Translations under genes and position numbers: made by a program
Assembly (NCBI GenBank): GCA_905221605.1
Contig: CAJNDS010002191.1
Span: 1,079,526-1,137,452, forward strand
DNA length: 57,927 nucleotides
Direction: 5' to 3'
DNA from: Symbiodinium natans
Lineage: Eukaryota > Sar > Dinophyceae > Suessiales > Symbiodiniaceae
Notes under the pieces: model-generated
What the model saw: the letters and a program-made list of their open reading frames with translations, nothing else
Told to the model about the DNA's origin: nothing
Databases searched by the model: none
In this document: positions 20,100 to 31,151 of the stretch, one piece after another
How the letters are laid out: each line of letters begins with the position of its first letter
Numbering within the stretch: the first letter of the stretch is position 1

Positions 20100-21778
20100 C
20101 TTAGCCGTGCATGCTTCGGTCGGGTGCTGCCGGGCTTAGCGCAAAGGATACCTTAGCGGACCTGCTGACCCCTGCGCTGGAGAAGGGGCTGCCGCCCGCC
20201 TTGGCTAAAACCTTTGCGGACGAGCGTGTTCCTCCAGCCATGGCCGCCTGCCAGCATCTAGTGGGCAAGCCAGCCCCACGATGCGTGCGGGCGCGGCTCG
20301 CACGGTGTAAGCGTTTCCTCATGTTTCCTCCCCAATCATATTTCTAAACGTTTGTCTTGTCAGTTGCATAGCACGGGTTCAAAAACTTGTCTTGTATTGT
20401 CTCAGCTTTTGTCACAATGCGTAATGTGGTGGACCTGCAGCAACATACAGCTTCAGACAAAACGCACACGGTGTGATAGCAGCCAGGCGCAGCTCAGTGG
20501 CCAGCAGCATTCCCAAACGTTTTCACGCTTCATTGTTCGGCTTCTCGTCCTTTGCGCCATGGCCTCACCAATCGGTCGATTGCGGCTGCCAGGCGGGATG
20601 CCAGTTCTTAACAGGAGGTCACACGGATCTCTCGGATTTGTCAGGCCGGATGCTCTGTGGCCCTCTGCAGGTTCGGTGCTTTGCAGGCGCCGGCTGCAAA
20701 CAAAGTTCTGGCTAAACGATGCTGAAAGGATGCTGAAAGGATGCTAGAAGCATGGTTCGGTGATGCTGGGATTGTTGTTGCGGAGCCGAGAGGCTCGGAC
20801 AGCGACTTCCTCACGGCCAGTGCAGTGACAGATGTTGCACGCTTGGGCGGCGCCATCGCAGCGCGGGTTCGCCAGGCATTGTGGCTTCTTGACAATACTT
20901 GACAGCTGAACGGCACAGCTCAACCGCACTGCTATTGCTGCTATTTCTGGCGACTTCTTGACGAATGGAAATTGTGTGCATATCTGCAGAGCTCTTGCAG
21001 AGGCTGGCAGCACATCAATTCGCAACTTGGCAGCGACTGTAGTAGGTGTTATGGTCATAGAGACCTCGTGCTACAAATTGAAGCTGCCTCAGGCTGCATC
21101 GGTCCAAAAGCTGCTTACAAGAGTATCAAGTCCATCGTTTGCGCCAGCGATTTCTTGAGTCGAGATCCAGATGCTCCCGAAGACAGTTTTCTGGGAGTGG
21201 CAGTGTCAGAGAACAAGAAGGCACCAAGTGGAAGCTTGGTTCCAACAAATGGCCTTCTGAGCCTTTTGTTTTCCTTGGCGGCTATATGCGATATGTGAAC
21301 TATGTGAGCTCTGTGAACTGAAAGCTTTGACCAAGGGAACGCCGGGTCGGAGGCCCAGGGCAATGAGATGCTTCTTCGCGTGCGGCCGGTACATCTGCCG
21401 GCGGATGCTTTCCGGAAGAAAATCAAAGCGGCCTCTGACAGCCATCCGGAGCGGTCCATGGACCTGCTCATCGGTGCCACGACGCAGCCCGGCAAGGCGG
21501 CTGCAGCCATGGCCGGCGCTCTGAGGCCGATGGGAGGAAGTCATGGCAAGTACCCGTTGATCAGAGGCATTGGAACCGCGGCCGTTCACCGTGCGCTGGT
21601 TTCTGCCCGACTAGCCCAAACCTACTTAGACAACGACGGTCGGGGAGTTCGATTCCTGGTGGTGCCCAGCTTTGAGCAAGAGCCCTCAACGCAAACGGGT
21701 TCAGGATATCAGAACCAGCTGGTCATGAGGCTTGTGCGATGGAAGGGGACGGACGACGGCACGACAAAGGAATAGAGT
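20100..21778 (+). CDS. Probable multi-exon gene with SpoVS-like (Alba-type) domains
   Basis: Several pieces resemble the SpoVS family, a small DNA/RNA-binding Alba-like fold known from bacteria. 20741-~20870 reads TASAVTDVARLGGAIAARVR; 20910-21085 reads RTAIAAISGDFLTNGN and RALAEAGSTSIRNLAATVVG; 21110-21230 reads KSIKSIVCASDFLSRDPDAP; and 21359-21778 reads SMDLLIGATTQPGKAAAAMA, RGIGTAAVHRALVSARLAQT and GVRFLVVPSFEQ, ending with TAG at 21773-21775. The last exon alone is about 135 codons. The repeated plan (beta strand, AGAIA helix, IG..A helix, strand) suggests two domains. Splice sites are not fully resolved. An 11-bp tandem duplication at 20719-20740 disrupts one candidate frame. The family call is from pattern memory only. 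Confidence 0.42.
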
Positions 21779-22715
21779 GGCCATAAAGCCTGATTCGCTC
21801 GCAACATGCTTGGCTCGTCATGTGCAGCATTGACTGAACAAGGCGTTGAAGTGCTTTCGATGCATCTGGCCAATCGCCCAAGGTTCTCATGATGGCGCGC
21901 ATCATGAATGATGACGACTTCAAGGTGCGGATGCAAGCGTGTGAAAAGCCAGGCTTGTGAACCTTACTTGTCTCAGGTGGTCATGAAGAAGTTTAGCCAG
22001 GCTGCCATGTCCGACGAAGAGCTTGTGAGCTCGATCAAGGTGCGGGGTGCTTGCAAACGAGGAGTTTGCGGAAAGCAACTCTCTTGGCGCTCCTGCAGGC
22101 TGTGATTCAAGATTCCTTGCGAGACGCGGACATGCCGCCCAGACATGTCACATGAGAATCACGGTGCATGAGCGATTCGAAGGCCAATCGGAAGCAGCGC
22201 CTTTCTCCGGGAACTGAGGTACAAGTCAGCCATGCATGGGGTGGTTGGAAGCTTGAACCCTTTCAGAAGGGAGCACGATGTTTCACCAAGGCCAAGCTAG
22301 AGCGGTCTTTCTACAAAGTGGAAAGGCATGGCCTTGTTAACATACCGGAAGCCCATGACGTTTTCTCGATTTTGTGGAAAGACCAGCCTGCTACACGTTC
22401 AGCCGCCACCTCGCCATTGAGTTCAGCATCTGCTTTGCTTGACGCACTATGCAGCTGCAATTGGACTCTGGCTGCCAAAGGGCTGTGGGCTATGGGGCTC
22501 TTTTGTTTTGGGAGTTGAAGCTGCGCGAATACCCGCATTAGGAATATGACATGCTCCGCGGCGTTCTTGCGCTCTCAAGCCATCCCTAGCTGCTTGAGTG
22601 TGGCTGCGCCCAAGAACTATCGATGAAGTTGCTGGCGGGCCCACACGAGCACAGTCCACACGATCATGCTGATGTTGAGCTTGCCGAATATGTTGCTGTT
22701 TCAGTCTCTGCAGGG
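21776..22715 (+). other. Possible small exons upstream of the GTPase gene
   Basis: Two short exon-like pieces are visible: MMARIMNDDDFKVRMQ (about 21888-21945) and VVMKKFSQAAMSDEELVSSI (about 21976-22040, preceded by an AG|G acceptor). They look coding by composition but match no family I can name. A 116-codon ORF at 22168-22518 has no exon-like flanks. Whether these belong to the upstream or downstream gene is unclear. Confidence 0.3.
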
Positions 22716-25700
22716 CAACAGGAAAAGCAAGAAGCAAAAGCTGAGCTTGAAGCACCTCGGCCAGAAAAGCAGCTGCACGGAGTGTGTTGGTTCCTTGCAT
22801 TCCATTTGCCCAACTTCTGATCGTCCCAAGATACAACATCCAGAAGAGAATCCGTGAGCACAAGCGACGGGTGAAGAAAGAAGCAAAGAAGCTGGGGCTC
22901 AAAAAGCGAGTGAGAAAGGATCCAGGAAGCTTGGCTGAACTTCTAGATGAATTTGGACTGAAGCTCTCGTATCCGAGACGATCCGAGACGATCCGAGACC
23001 TTCCATTGCTTTGCCAGCCGTGCGCGAGTTGTGAGAGTCGAAAGCCGCAACCGAGGAATTCCCAACACTTTGCCATGGAAGGCGTTCCGCAGCTCCTCTC
23101 GGGAGGGCGAGTCCCAGTGTTCTGCTTCTGTGTTGCAGGCCGAGCTGCTGGCAGACATTGAGGCCAAGAAGGCCAAGCGCGAAGAAGAGCTCGCCAAGAA
23201 GAAGCAAGAGGTGGCCTGAAGTCCCACGTGTTCTGATGTTTCCTCGAATCTTTGCGCTGATTTTTTTTGATCTTTTGTTTGCCTTTATTGAGATACATTC
23301 AGCCCCCCTGGTGCTTCTGCTTCTGCACTTCTTTTGACTCATTTGCGCAGTGGTCATGAAACATGTAAAGGTGCTGCAGAAACCCTGCTCGCGTAAGCTA
23401 AAAGCCCAGTGTAAGGCACGCGTATATAACGGTCCGCGTAAGCGACAAGTTTGACCGCGTTCCGCGTGAGCTTAAGTAAGCTAAGTTGTTTGGGGTGGGC
23501 TTCGGCTTCCTTCTGAGCTCCCCGCTGCAGGCTTGATCAGGAAACGGTTGAGGGGCCAAGGTCTTCTTCAACAACATAGAGTACCACATACAAGTTATTA
23601 GTGCCCTCAGAAAGCCCCTCAGATCCACTATATTGCAAACATCACCCTCAAAAGCTCCATTTCCGCGTAAGCTCCCCGCCTCCGCGTAAGCTCCGCGTCA
23701 GCTCCACGCAAGCTCCCGGTAGGCTACGTGAAAGCTCCGTGCAAGCTCCGTGTAGGCTGCGCGTAAGCTCCGCGTAACCTCCGCGTAAGCTCCGCGAAAG
23801 CTCCGCGTAAGCTCTGCGTAAGCTTCGCGTACGCTCCCCGCAAGTTCGCGTAAGCTCCGCGTAAGCTCCGCGCAAGCTCCGCGCAAGCTCCGCGTACGCT
23901 AGCTCTGCGTAAGCTCCGTGTAAGCTGCGCGCAAGCTCTGTGTAGACTCCGCGTAAGCTCCGTGTAAGCTCCGCGTAAGCTCCCCGTTAGCTCCGCTTAG
24001 GCTCCGCGTAAACTCTGTGCGCAAGCTCCGCGCAAGCTACACGCAAGCTCCGCGCACGCTTCCCGCAAGCTCCGCGTAAGCTCCGCGTAAGCTCCGCGTA
24101 AGCTCCGCGTAAGCTCCGCGTAAGCTCCGCGGAAGCTCCGTGTAAGCACTGCGTAGGCTCTTCAGCTCCGCGTACGCTCCGTGCAAGCGCCGCGTAAGCT
24201 CAGCTCTGCGATGCTCTGCGTAAAAGCTCCGTGTAAGCTCTGCATAATGGTGCCGGTGTTAATTTGGACCGGTTGGCCATCCATCCAGAAGCTTAGAAAA
24301 CCGCTTGCCTTTTGTTCGAGAGGGGGGGTGGGCATCGTGGTTATAGTTTGGGGATTGCAAGGTTGGATTGCAACCTCTCACTTTTGACACCCGCATCTCG
24401 CGCGTGCCGCCCACATGATTGTCGGAGGCTTGCGCATTACAGGGAATGCTGACGGCACCAACCGCAGCACAACAGTTTCACGCAGAACTTCCACGATGGG
24501 TTTTGAACGCCGCTCGTTTGGACTCTGTTCTGGATTTTCGCGGTGCAGGCGAAGAATAAGGTGAAGCAAGATCGACTTGATCAACAAAAGCAGTCACAGG
24601 AGAGGGGGCATGATGCTGTGGCATCTTTGCCCGAAATCCATACATTTCTCAAAGGCATTTGCCAGCTGCGTTTGAGGAAATGCAGCAGCAAAAGGATGTG
24701 GAGCGGCGAAAGAAGCGAGCTGAACAGGTGGCTCCCCACACTTGGGCTTGCGGGAGTTGCATGGGTTGGTTGCAGTAGGGCAAGTGGGTGGACAAGAAAC
24801 TGGAGGCCTGGTTCTGAGTTCTGAGTTTCACATGGCAGGTGTTGATGTCCCAGCTGGAAGCGCTGCGGAAGTTGCTTTTGAGCCACAGGCAGCAAAGAAT
24901 TTACAACAGGCACTTGCGTGCCCTCCCTATGCACAGCCGATGCATTCCATTCATGATGTGTTGAGGGTGTATAGTCGTGCTGAGGAAGGCCGATGTCCTG
25001 CTTCAAACGCTGGATGCACGAGATCCGCTCTACTGCAGGTGCCCGGAGCTGGAAGCCTGGGTCAGAGAGACGCTTTCCAGCATCCGCCAGCATCAGCCAG
25101 CTATGCAGAGTTTCCTTTTCCTTGCACGAGAGACTTCGCTGCAGAATGTAACGTGCGGCCCACGGCAGTTGAAAGGACTGGGAAGCGCTTGGTCTACGTG
25201 CTGACAAAGGTGGACCTTATCTTGCCACAGCAGGCTGCAGACTGGATGCAGGTCCTTGGCCCACTGGGGCCGGTGGTCTGCGTGCAGGCTTCCTGCATGC
25301 AGTTTCTCCAGTTCGCTTGTGCAGCAATCCCCTAAAACAGCCCAAAACCAAACTTTCACATTCTGGAGTTGGCACTCTGTCTGCACATGGCTTGTGTCAG
25401 GGTTGTGGACTAAAGTCTGTGGATGCTGTGCCCATGACCCCTCTGCCCGCTAACCAGCTTCGGTGCCCGGGGGAAGAAGTCACGGAATGCTACTTTGAGA
25501 GCATGATGATAGCATGATGATGATGGGAACCAAGGTTGAAGCTGGCGGGGAAGGAGTAGCTCAGCTTGTCCAGATGCTGGGCTTCGGGCCCGGTGCAAAG
25601 GAAGAGCCGACTCAGCAGGTGGGCATTCTGGGCTACGAAGGTACTGGCAAGAAGTCTCTCCTCAAGGCGCTTCGGAGAGAAGCTCCCGGGTCTACCCGAT

Positions 25701-26905
25701 GGCTCCTGGAATCTGTCGGTCGATTGCGACCTGCTGACGATCCAGAAGGGGAAGCGGCGGCGGCTGCTATGTTGCACATGGCCACGCGGGGCTTGCTGGC
25801 CAGAGGTCGTGCATCCGAAGGCCAGGGGTCGAACATGTCGAACATGTCTGTGTCTGCCCCATCTGATCCCTTGTGCTATCCTCATGGGTCCGGCCATGGC
25901 TGCTCAATGGCTGCTCATTGACGCAAGGCCCCTCTGCAGAGCCCCTGGATGTGGTGCGACACCTCCTCAACCGTGCTGGCGTGCCGGTGGTGATGCGGCG
26001 GTATCGGCTCCCGGCGTTTGACGGAGCCGAGGGGTTCCTACAGGCCGTGGGCTTGAAACAATGGCAAGTTCATGAGGGCAGCCTTTTGGTTGAAGATCTA
26101 GGTGTACCGTTGACTTGTAAGGTGTGGGCGAAGACGTACAACATCAAGACAAAGAAGGGCAAAGCCCCAGGTCCGAATTTTGCAAATATGCCCGGGAAAG
26201 ACATGAGTGAGTGTGTGCATGTGTGTGCTGTGCCACTGATGAAGAGGCGTGGAGTCTGCCGCGCAACTTTTCCTGCAGCAGCTTGCCGTGGCTCCCTGCT
26301 GCAGCTGCCTGCCACCAGCACAACTTGCTGATGCGCAGCCCAGCCTTTGGACAGCGCACTCCTCCCGCCCTTCCATGGAGGCGGTGCCTTTGCTGAAGGG
26401 CCGGAGGCCCCGCGCTGGGCCCCGCTGGGCCCGCATGCTCCCGCATGCTCCCGCATGGTCCCGCATGGCCCCCCGTTATCGACGACACACTCCTGGAACT
26501 GTGCTGAGGTGATGAAAACTCAGCTGGGCCTTCTGCGATCGCGCGATGGCTCCTCAAGTTCAGCTGCGCGGGGATTGAGCTTGCCCTCGCAAGGGCTGGG
26601 GCCAGGTGTGGCGCTGAAGGCAAGAGCCTGCAAAGGAACTAGCCGCCCCAAGGTAAAATTAGATCATACCATTCATCCCGCAGCCAAAAAAACAGGAGTT
26701 AATGGAAGATGATGGGGCCAGCGAGGACGACGACATGCAAGACGGCAAGCCCGCCAATTTTGTGCCTGCTGCCCATCAGTGTTCCGTAAATGTGCTGGTA
26801 GGTTTTTGGGCTGACGCTGCAGGTGGTGAAGAGGGGGAGGAGGAAGAATGGATGGAAGGAGATGAGGAGGAGGACCTTGAAGACGATGCCATGGAAGATG
26901 ACTAG
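22716..26905 (+). CDS. Nucleostemin/GNL3-type circularly permuted GTPase, intron-rich
   Basis: The N-terminus is basic: KSKKQKLSLKH (exon near 22716), then YNIQKRIREHKRRVKKEAKK and RVRKDPG (to 22925), IPNTLPWK (23056-23081), AELLADIEAKKAKREEELAK (23139-23210), AKNKVKQDRLDQQKQ (from 24549) and FEEMQQQKDVERRKKRAEQ (near 24670-24725), the usual coiled-coil linker. The permuted G domain follows: ADVLLQTLDARDPLYCRCPE (near 24990), the G4 box VYVLTKVDLI (near 25195), then the P-loop GILGYEGTGKKSLLKAL (near 25625). DPLDVVRHLL and YRLPAF (near 25940-26020) match the post-G domain. The end is very acidic (stop 26903-26905). Such proteins act in the nucleolus in 60S ribosome assembly. Switch motifs are poorly kept. 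The first exon with the start codon was not found, and several exon limits are approximate. Confidence 0.85.
22926..24548 (+). other. Three mapped introns of the GTPase gene
   Basis: 22926-23055 begins GA and ends AG, 23082-23138 (57 bp) is GC-AG, and 23211-24548 (1338 bp) is GT-AG. Joining the exons gives KDPG|IPNTLPWK|AELLADIEAKK, which is the continuous nucleostemin N-terminal pattern. Confidence 0.75.
23652..24240. repeat. 11-bp minisatellite (AAGCTCCGCGT) inside an intron
   Basis: About 50 imperfect copies of AAGCTCCGCGT, with the cleanest run at 24065-24130. Variants include AAGCTCCGTGT, AAGCTCTGCGT and AAGCTCCGCGC. Sparse copies also occur from about 23450. On the minus strand the array reads as Ala/Tyr/Glu/Leu/Arg-rich ORFs of no significance. 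It lies entirely within the 23211-24548 intron. Confidence 0.9.
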
Positions 26906-27099
26906 TCCGGCGTGCCTGTGAACATGCCTGCTAACGCCCTTTTGCACGCCTGTCAGTCTAGCCGCTGCAAATGCAGACCTGGCCCGGATTGATTTTGTGT
27001 GTGCATGTGTATATCGGATGGAACTCTGCGCTGCTTTCTGCATCTGGCAACCTAACCTCCAGTCGTATACCGTATATTGAGAGTACTGGTATATCATTC

Positions 27100-28517
27100 T
27101 GTAAAGTCAGAAAGCACGTGCATTCAGCGTGGCAGCAAGACTGCGGCGTGCCACTGGCGCAGTTGCAGCATGCCACGTCGCGGGCAGCGGCTGAACGGAT
27201 CCATGACCAGAAGGCTGCAAATACGTGGAACCTGCACGTTGAACGCATTCTGCTATTGACCCAGGGACGCACAGATGCGTGAATTCGCAGTCAGCGTCCA
27301 CTTCAATTTTGTCGCTTAACAGCTGAGCCAACTCTTAAAGAAAACCTTGGTGTATCATTAAAGGAAGCAAGCATTATGGAGGCGACGTGTCCAGGCAAGA
27401 GACTGCTTATTGCAAGCTAGCAAGCAGCACGTCAACAAGCAACACGTCAACACGTGGTCCATGAAAGTCTGACTCACACCTTAGATTCTTCGACCCGAGA
27501 GCTCATGGCTGCTTCGCCATGTGCTTCCGGGGACTGCTCCACAAAGCGTCGAAAGCATCGAAGGGCCTGGCCATCTCTAGCTTGGCTAAGCACCTGGTCT
27601 GCATACAGGAGAAAAAACAGGTGCAGGTGGAGCGAATCGCAGGTTGCGTCGGATGTTCGGATGTGTTCAGCCATGTTCAGCCGAGGCGTGACCGTCGCAG
27701 GATGCTCTTCATGCAGCTTTGCCGTGGTCAGCTTCTGCGGCCTTGCAGGTGTGGCGGTGGCATGCGGTGGCTCTTCGCTCTTCCGACTTTTTTCTCCAGA
27801 CGCGGAAGATGTTGTGCACGTGTGCACGTGACGAGGATCTTCCAACGGTGGGCGAATAGCCTGCCCTGCCAAGTCCAAGGATGGGAGCCGCATTGGCTGC
27901 AAACAGTCATGCCAAAACAAAGTCCAAAGTCAAGTGTGTTGGTTGCCTTCATGTGCCATGTCTTCAGCCGACCGGTACCTGTGCCCAAAGCTTTGACCTT
28001 TCAGGTCAAGACGAGAGCCTCTTGGCCTGATGAGCAGTAGGCCACATGAGGATAGCCCGCAGCTCGAGAAGTGCTCAAGAAAAAAGCACCCTTAGGTTTA
28101 GATACAGACAAATTGGTCTTCCTCGATGAAGAGGCGCCATGTGCGGCGTGAGTGCCGCACCAAGTAGCTGCAGGCTGCCAGTCAAGACATGCCCGAAGAT
28201 GCCTGAAGAACTCAGAAAAGGGCACTTGTTTAGCTTGATGTTCCAGATGTTGCAAGACAACACCCACGAACTAGCTCGTTCAGCTCTTGGTAGGACTATG
28301 TCCGGCTCTTTCGCACAGAGCTCGAAGAGCATGCGCGACGAGCAATCTTTCGCAGGAAGAGGCGTGGTGCACTGTCAAATTCACCGAGGGACGCAGGAGC
28401 ATGAGCATTCCTGACACTAAGGTGTTTCCTTCCTTTTGAAGATTGTGTCAAGTGGGTGCGCGCCATGGGCCTTTGGGACAACCAGGAGGAGTGGGAAGAG
28501 TCCCCTGGCAACTGATG
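27100..28517 (+). CDS. Hypothetical multi-exon gene
   Basis: Exon-like pieces: 27118-27282 (LAQLQHATSRAAAERIHDQK, then AANTWNLHVERILLLTQ), about 28198-28290 (MPEELRKGHLFSLMFQMLQD), about 28316-28400 (LEEHARRAIFRRKRRGAL) and 28441-28517 ending DCVKWVRAMGLWDNQEEWEE with stop TGA. The composition (charged helices, Trp-containing acidic end) is protein-like, and the last pieces sit after AG acceptors. I recognise no family. It could be more than one gene. Confidence 0.3.
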
Positions 28518-28961
28518 TGGCTTCAGTGTGTTGCGTGAGATGGAACTCTTCTGCAAGCATGGTGGCGGGGTCATGGCTCCAGTGTTTCGGACTTAGACTA
28601 GACTAGCCTAGACGCAGAACTGTCAGGTGGATTCAAATGGGTGAGAAGCGGAACCCATACATTCCAAGCCGCCCAGAAAAATACTATGGAAGCTTGGCAG
28701 CCCCCAGGGTACTGCAGATGCAAGCCTTTTTGTTGGGGTATAAGGGGGTTAAAAGGGGGTAGAAGGGGATGTAAGCGGTGAGTAGAAAGGGCTCAGGGGG
28801 ATGGCCGATTCCTTTCGTTTTCTTTTTTTTGGCGTGCCTGAGGAGATCTGAGTCAATGGAAGGGCTGGGAATATTTCTTGGGAGCTGCCACTGCTGGGCC
28901 GACACAGGCACGCGGCACGGGGCGCGGGTGCCTTCTCTTCGCCACGTGTGGTTGCACCATG

Positions 28962-28982
28962 TTGCGCCCCCCCCCCCCCCCT
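28962..28982. repeat. Poly-C run
   Basis: A run of about 19 Cs with one GCG entry, next to a T-rich stretch. Confidence 0.8.
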
Positions 28983-29020
28983 TGGCGCCACCTTACTCTC
29001 TTCTACACCTTGAAGCAGGC

Positions 29021-30663
29021 GGCCAGCAAGGAGCATGAGCAAGATGCCTCAGAATCTTCCAATGATGAGCGCGGCGAAGACAGTGAGACACCTCACTAAA
29101 TCTTTGTTCAAATTGTTTGTTGCTTTGATCTCTGCCTGCTGCAAGATCTGAATTGTTTTCCTTAGCCGGTGGCTTGGGCTGACAGCTGCTGGAGGAATCT
29201 GCCGATATTTGTTCGCAAGCCTTTGCAAGCTTCAGATGGCCCATCCTCGGCCCGCTGTCAACCCAGAGCTGAATCATGTCAGCCCAGTTTTCGTGAGTCT
29301 GGAGGAGAACTCTTTGGTCCCATTGTTCGGAGGCCTGGGCAGTCATAGAGGTTCCATAGGTTCCATGTCGCGGGTCGGCGCACCTCCGCAACCCCTCAAC
29401 CCTGACTCATGCCAAACCCCAAACCCTCGAACTTTATACTGGGGGGCTAGAGGGGTCCAAGGCGGGGGTGGCATTGCACCGTAACCGGGGTTGTGTTTTG
29501 CACTGGCCTACTTTACTTGCAGTCCTTCGTCGGCTGTGACTGCCCTTTGCCTCCATGTTTCAGCGATTGTTCACCGACGCTGCGCAAGCCGAAGAAAGTC
29601 GTAGCCAGAGGTTGAACGACACGCTGTGCAGCTACGAGTGACACCACAGCACTTGAGTCGAAGTCGCACGTGGGGGCGTTTCCGCGTGGCAGATAGTCAG
29701 ACACTCAAACGCTCAGACAATCAGATGAGACCCAAGTCCACACCAGCAGAGGACTCACAAGCCCCTCCAGCAGGGGACCCACAAGCCCCACCGCCAGGCG
29801 ACTCAAAAGCCCCAACGCCAGCGGACGCAGTCTAGAGTCTTTTCTTGATTTCACCCCCTCCGTTGGTAGTGCAGGAGTGAACGGGAAGAAGCACCTTATA
29901 ACACCCTGTGTCTGGGTCTAGCAGATCCGAAAGAGGAACTGCAGCGGAGGCCCTCCATTCTTGAACAAAGTGGAAGGCTTTCAGAACGGGATCAGGAAAT
30001 ACTTGCAGCAGCCAATGCACAACAGAGCACACACGCTCAGGCCGGTGCGCCCGAAGACCAAGCACGAGCCCAGCTACTGGTACACGGGTACACCTCGCAG
30101 TGCGAAGTTTCGATCTCTTGAAAAGGATTTTGACGATACGGACGGGAGAGACCTCCCCGCCTCGACCAGAAGGATAGAACGGCTCGAGGCGCAAGGGGGA
30201 ATCTCACTTCTTTTCTCCATGACCCAGCCCATCGTCCAGCTCGTCCTGAGCGATGGGGCTGGGCCAAGGGTGCCAGCCCGTGGTCCTCGAAAGCGTCGCG
30301 ACCGCCTTGATCTCGTGCTAGTTCCGACGCAGCCTCTCTCAGTCGGAGGGCATCTGTGCATGTTCTGCGCCTGTTCCCGATGCTTGCACAGCGTGGGATC
30401 TGCTTGCGTTCTCAGGCCATCTCACGCCACAATGGCTTCTACCAGCCGAAGTATGGACGATTCCAGCTCGTGTGCAGGGTGCTGTACGGCAAGACTGCGC
30501 TGAGCAGCCAGAAGTTCCCATGCTGCAGTTCTCGCATGGGACAAGGTGAGATTTGCAGTCCCAGATGGACAAGCATCTCTCAACAGCAAGTTCGCTAAAT
30601 GGCGAGCAAGCTAAAGAAAACTCTGAAGCGGCCTACAGCCAATCAGGACAGGCAAGCCTGACG
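29021..30663 (+). CDS. Hypothetical multi-exon gene, charged and Pro-rich
   Basis: Likely exons: about 29019-29098 (AASKEHEQDASESSNDERGE), about 29563-29640 (FQRLFTDAAQAEESRSQRLN), about 29724-29833 (a Pro/Ala/Asp repeat: SQAPPAGDPQAPPPGDSKAP), about 29918-30095 (EELQRRPSILEQSGRLSERD followed by a Gln/Ala-rich helix), and about 30520-30663 (LAWDKVRFAVPDGQASLNSK then a Lys-rich end, stop TGA). The chain is hydrophilic and predicted to be partly coiled coil. No known family was recognised; start and splice sites are approximate. Confidence 0.35.
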
Positions 30664-31151
30664 TTGGCGCGTACTTTTCTTGTTTCTTGCAAAGTGTATT
30701 CTCTGTGAGCGACCGGCGCGGTGCGGCCCTAGGAGTGCAGTTCCCGACAACCTCAAACCTTAACCGAAGCCTAGTTCAGAGTTCCGTTCTAAATTCCGCA
30801 GAGCTCTTCCTACGTGTGCGCAAGCCCATATGCCGTCCAAAATACGGAAGTTGTCAAAAGCTGTCAGAATGCTGTGTAAAGTCATTTGGTCAAGGCTCTG
30901 TTTGACATAGCCTGCTGTCACAGGGGCCTCATGCACAGCAGAGACAACGGCTTGTACGTTCACAGTCTTGCGTCAATTATACCCAGACGAAGCCATTGCC
31001 ATCTGCAGAAGAACTACCAACCGGCGGAGCCGAGCCATTGACTTGCAGCAATGGGTTGATTGGGTAAGGCAGAATGCTCCCAGTGCCACTTGGCGGCCTT
31101 GTGTGTTTCAGCAGAACCAGCTTGAGAAAATCTCTCGGCACCGTCGCCAGG

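Noticed and set aside
22168-22518. 116-codon + strand ORF as an independent gene
   Set aside because: No family match, no exon-like boundaries, and biased toward chance openness; mentioned only in the region note.
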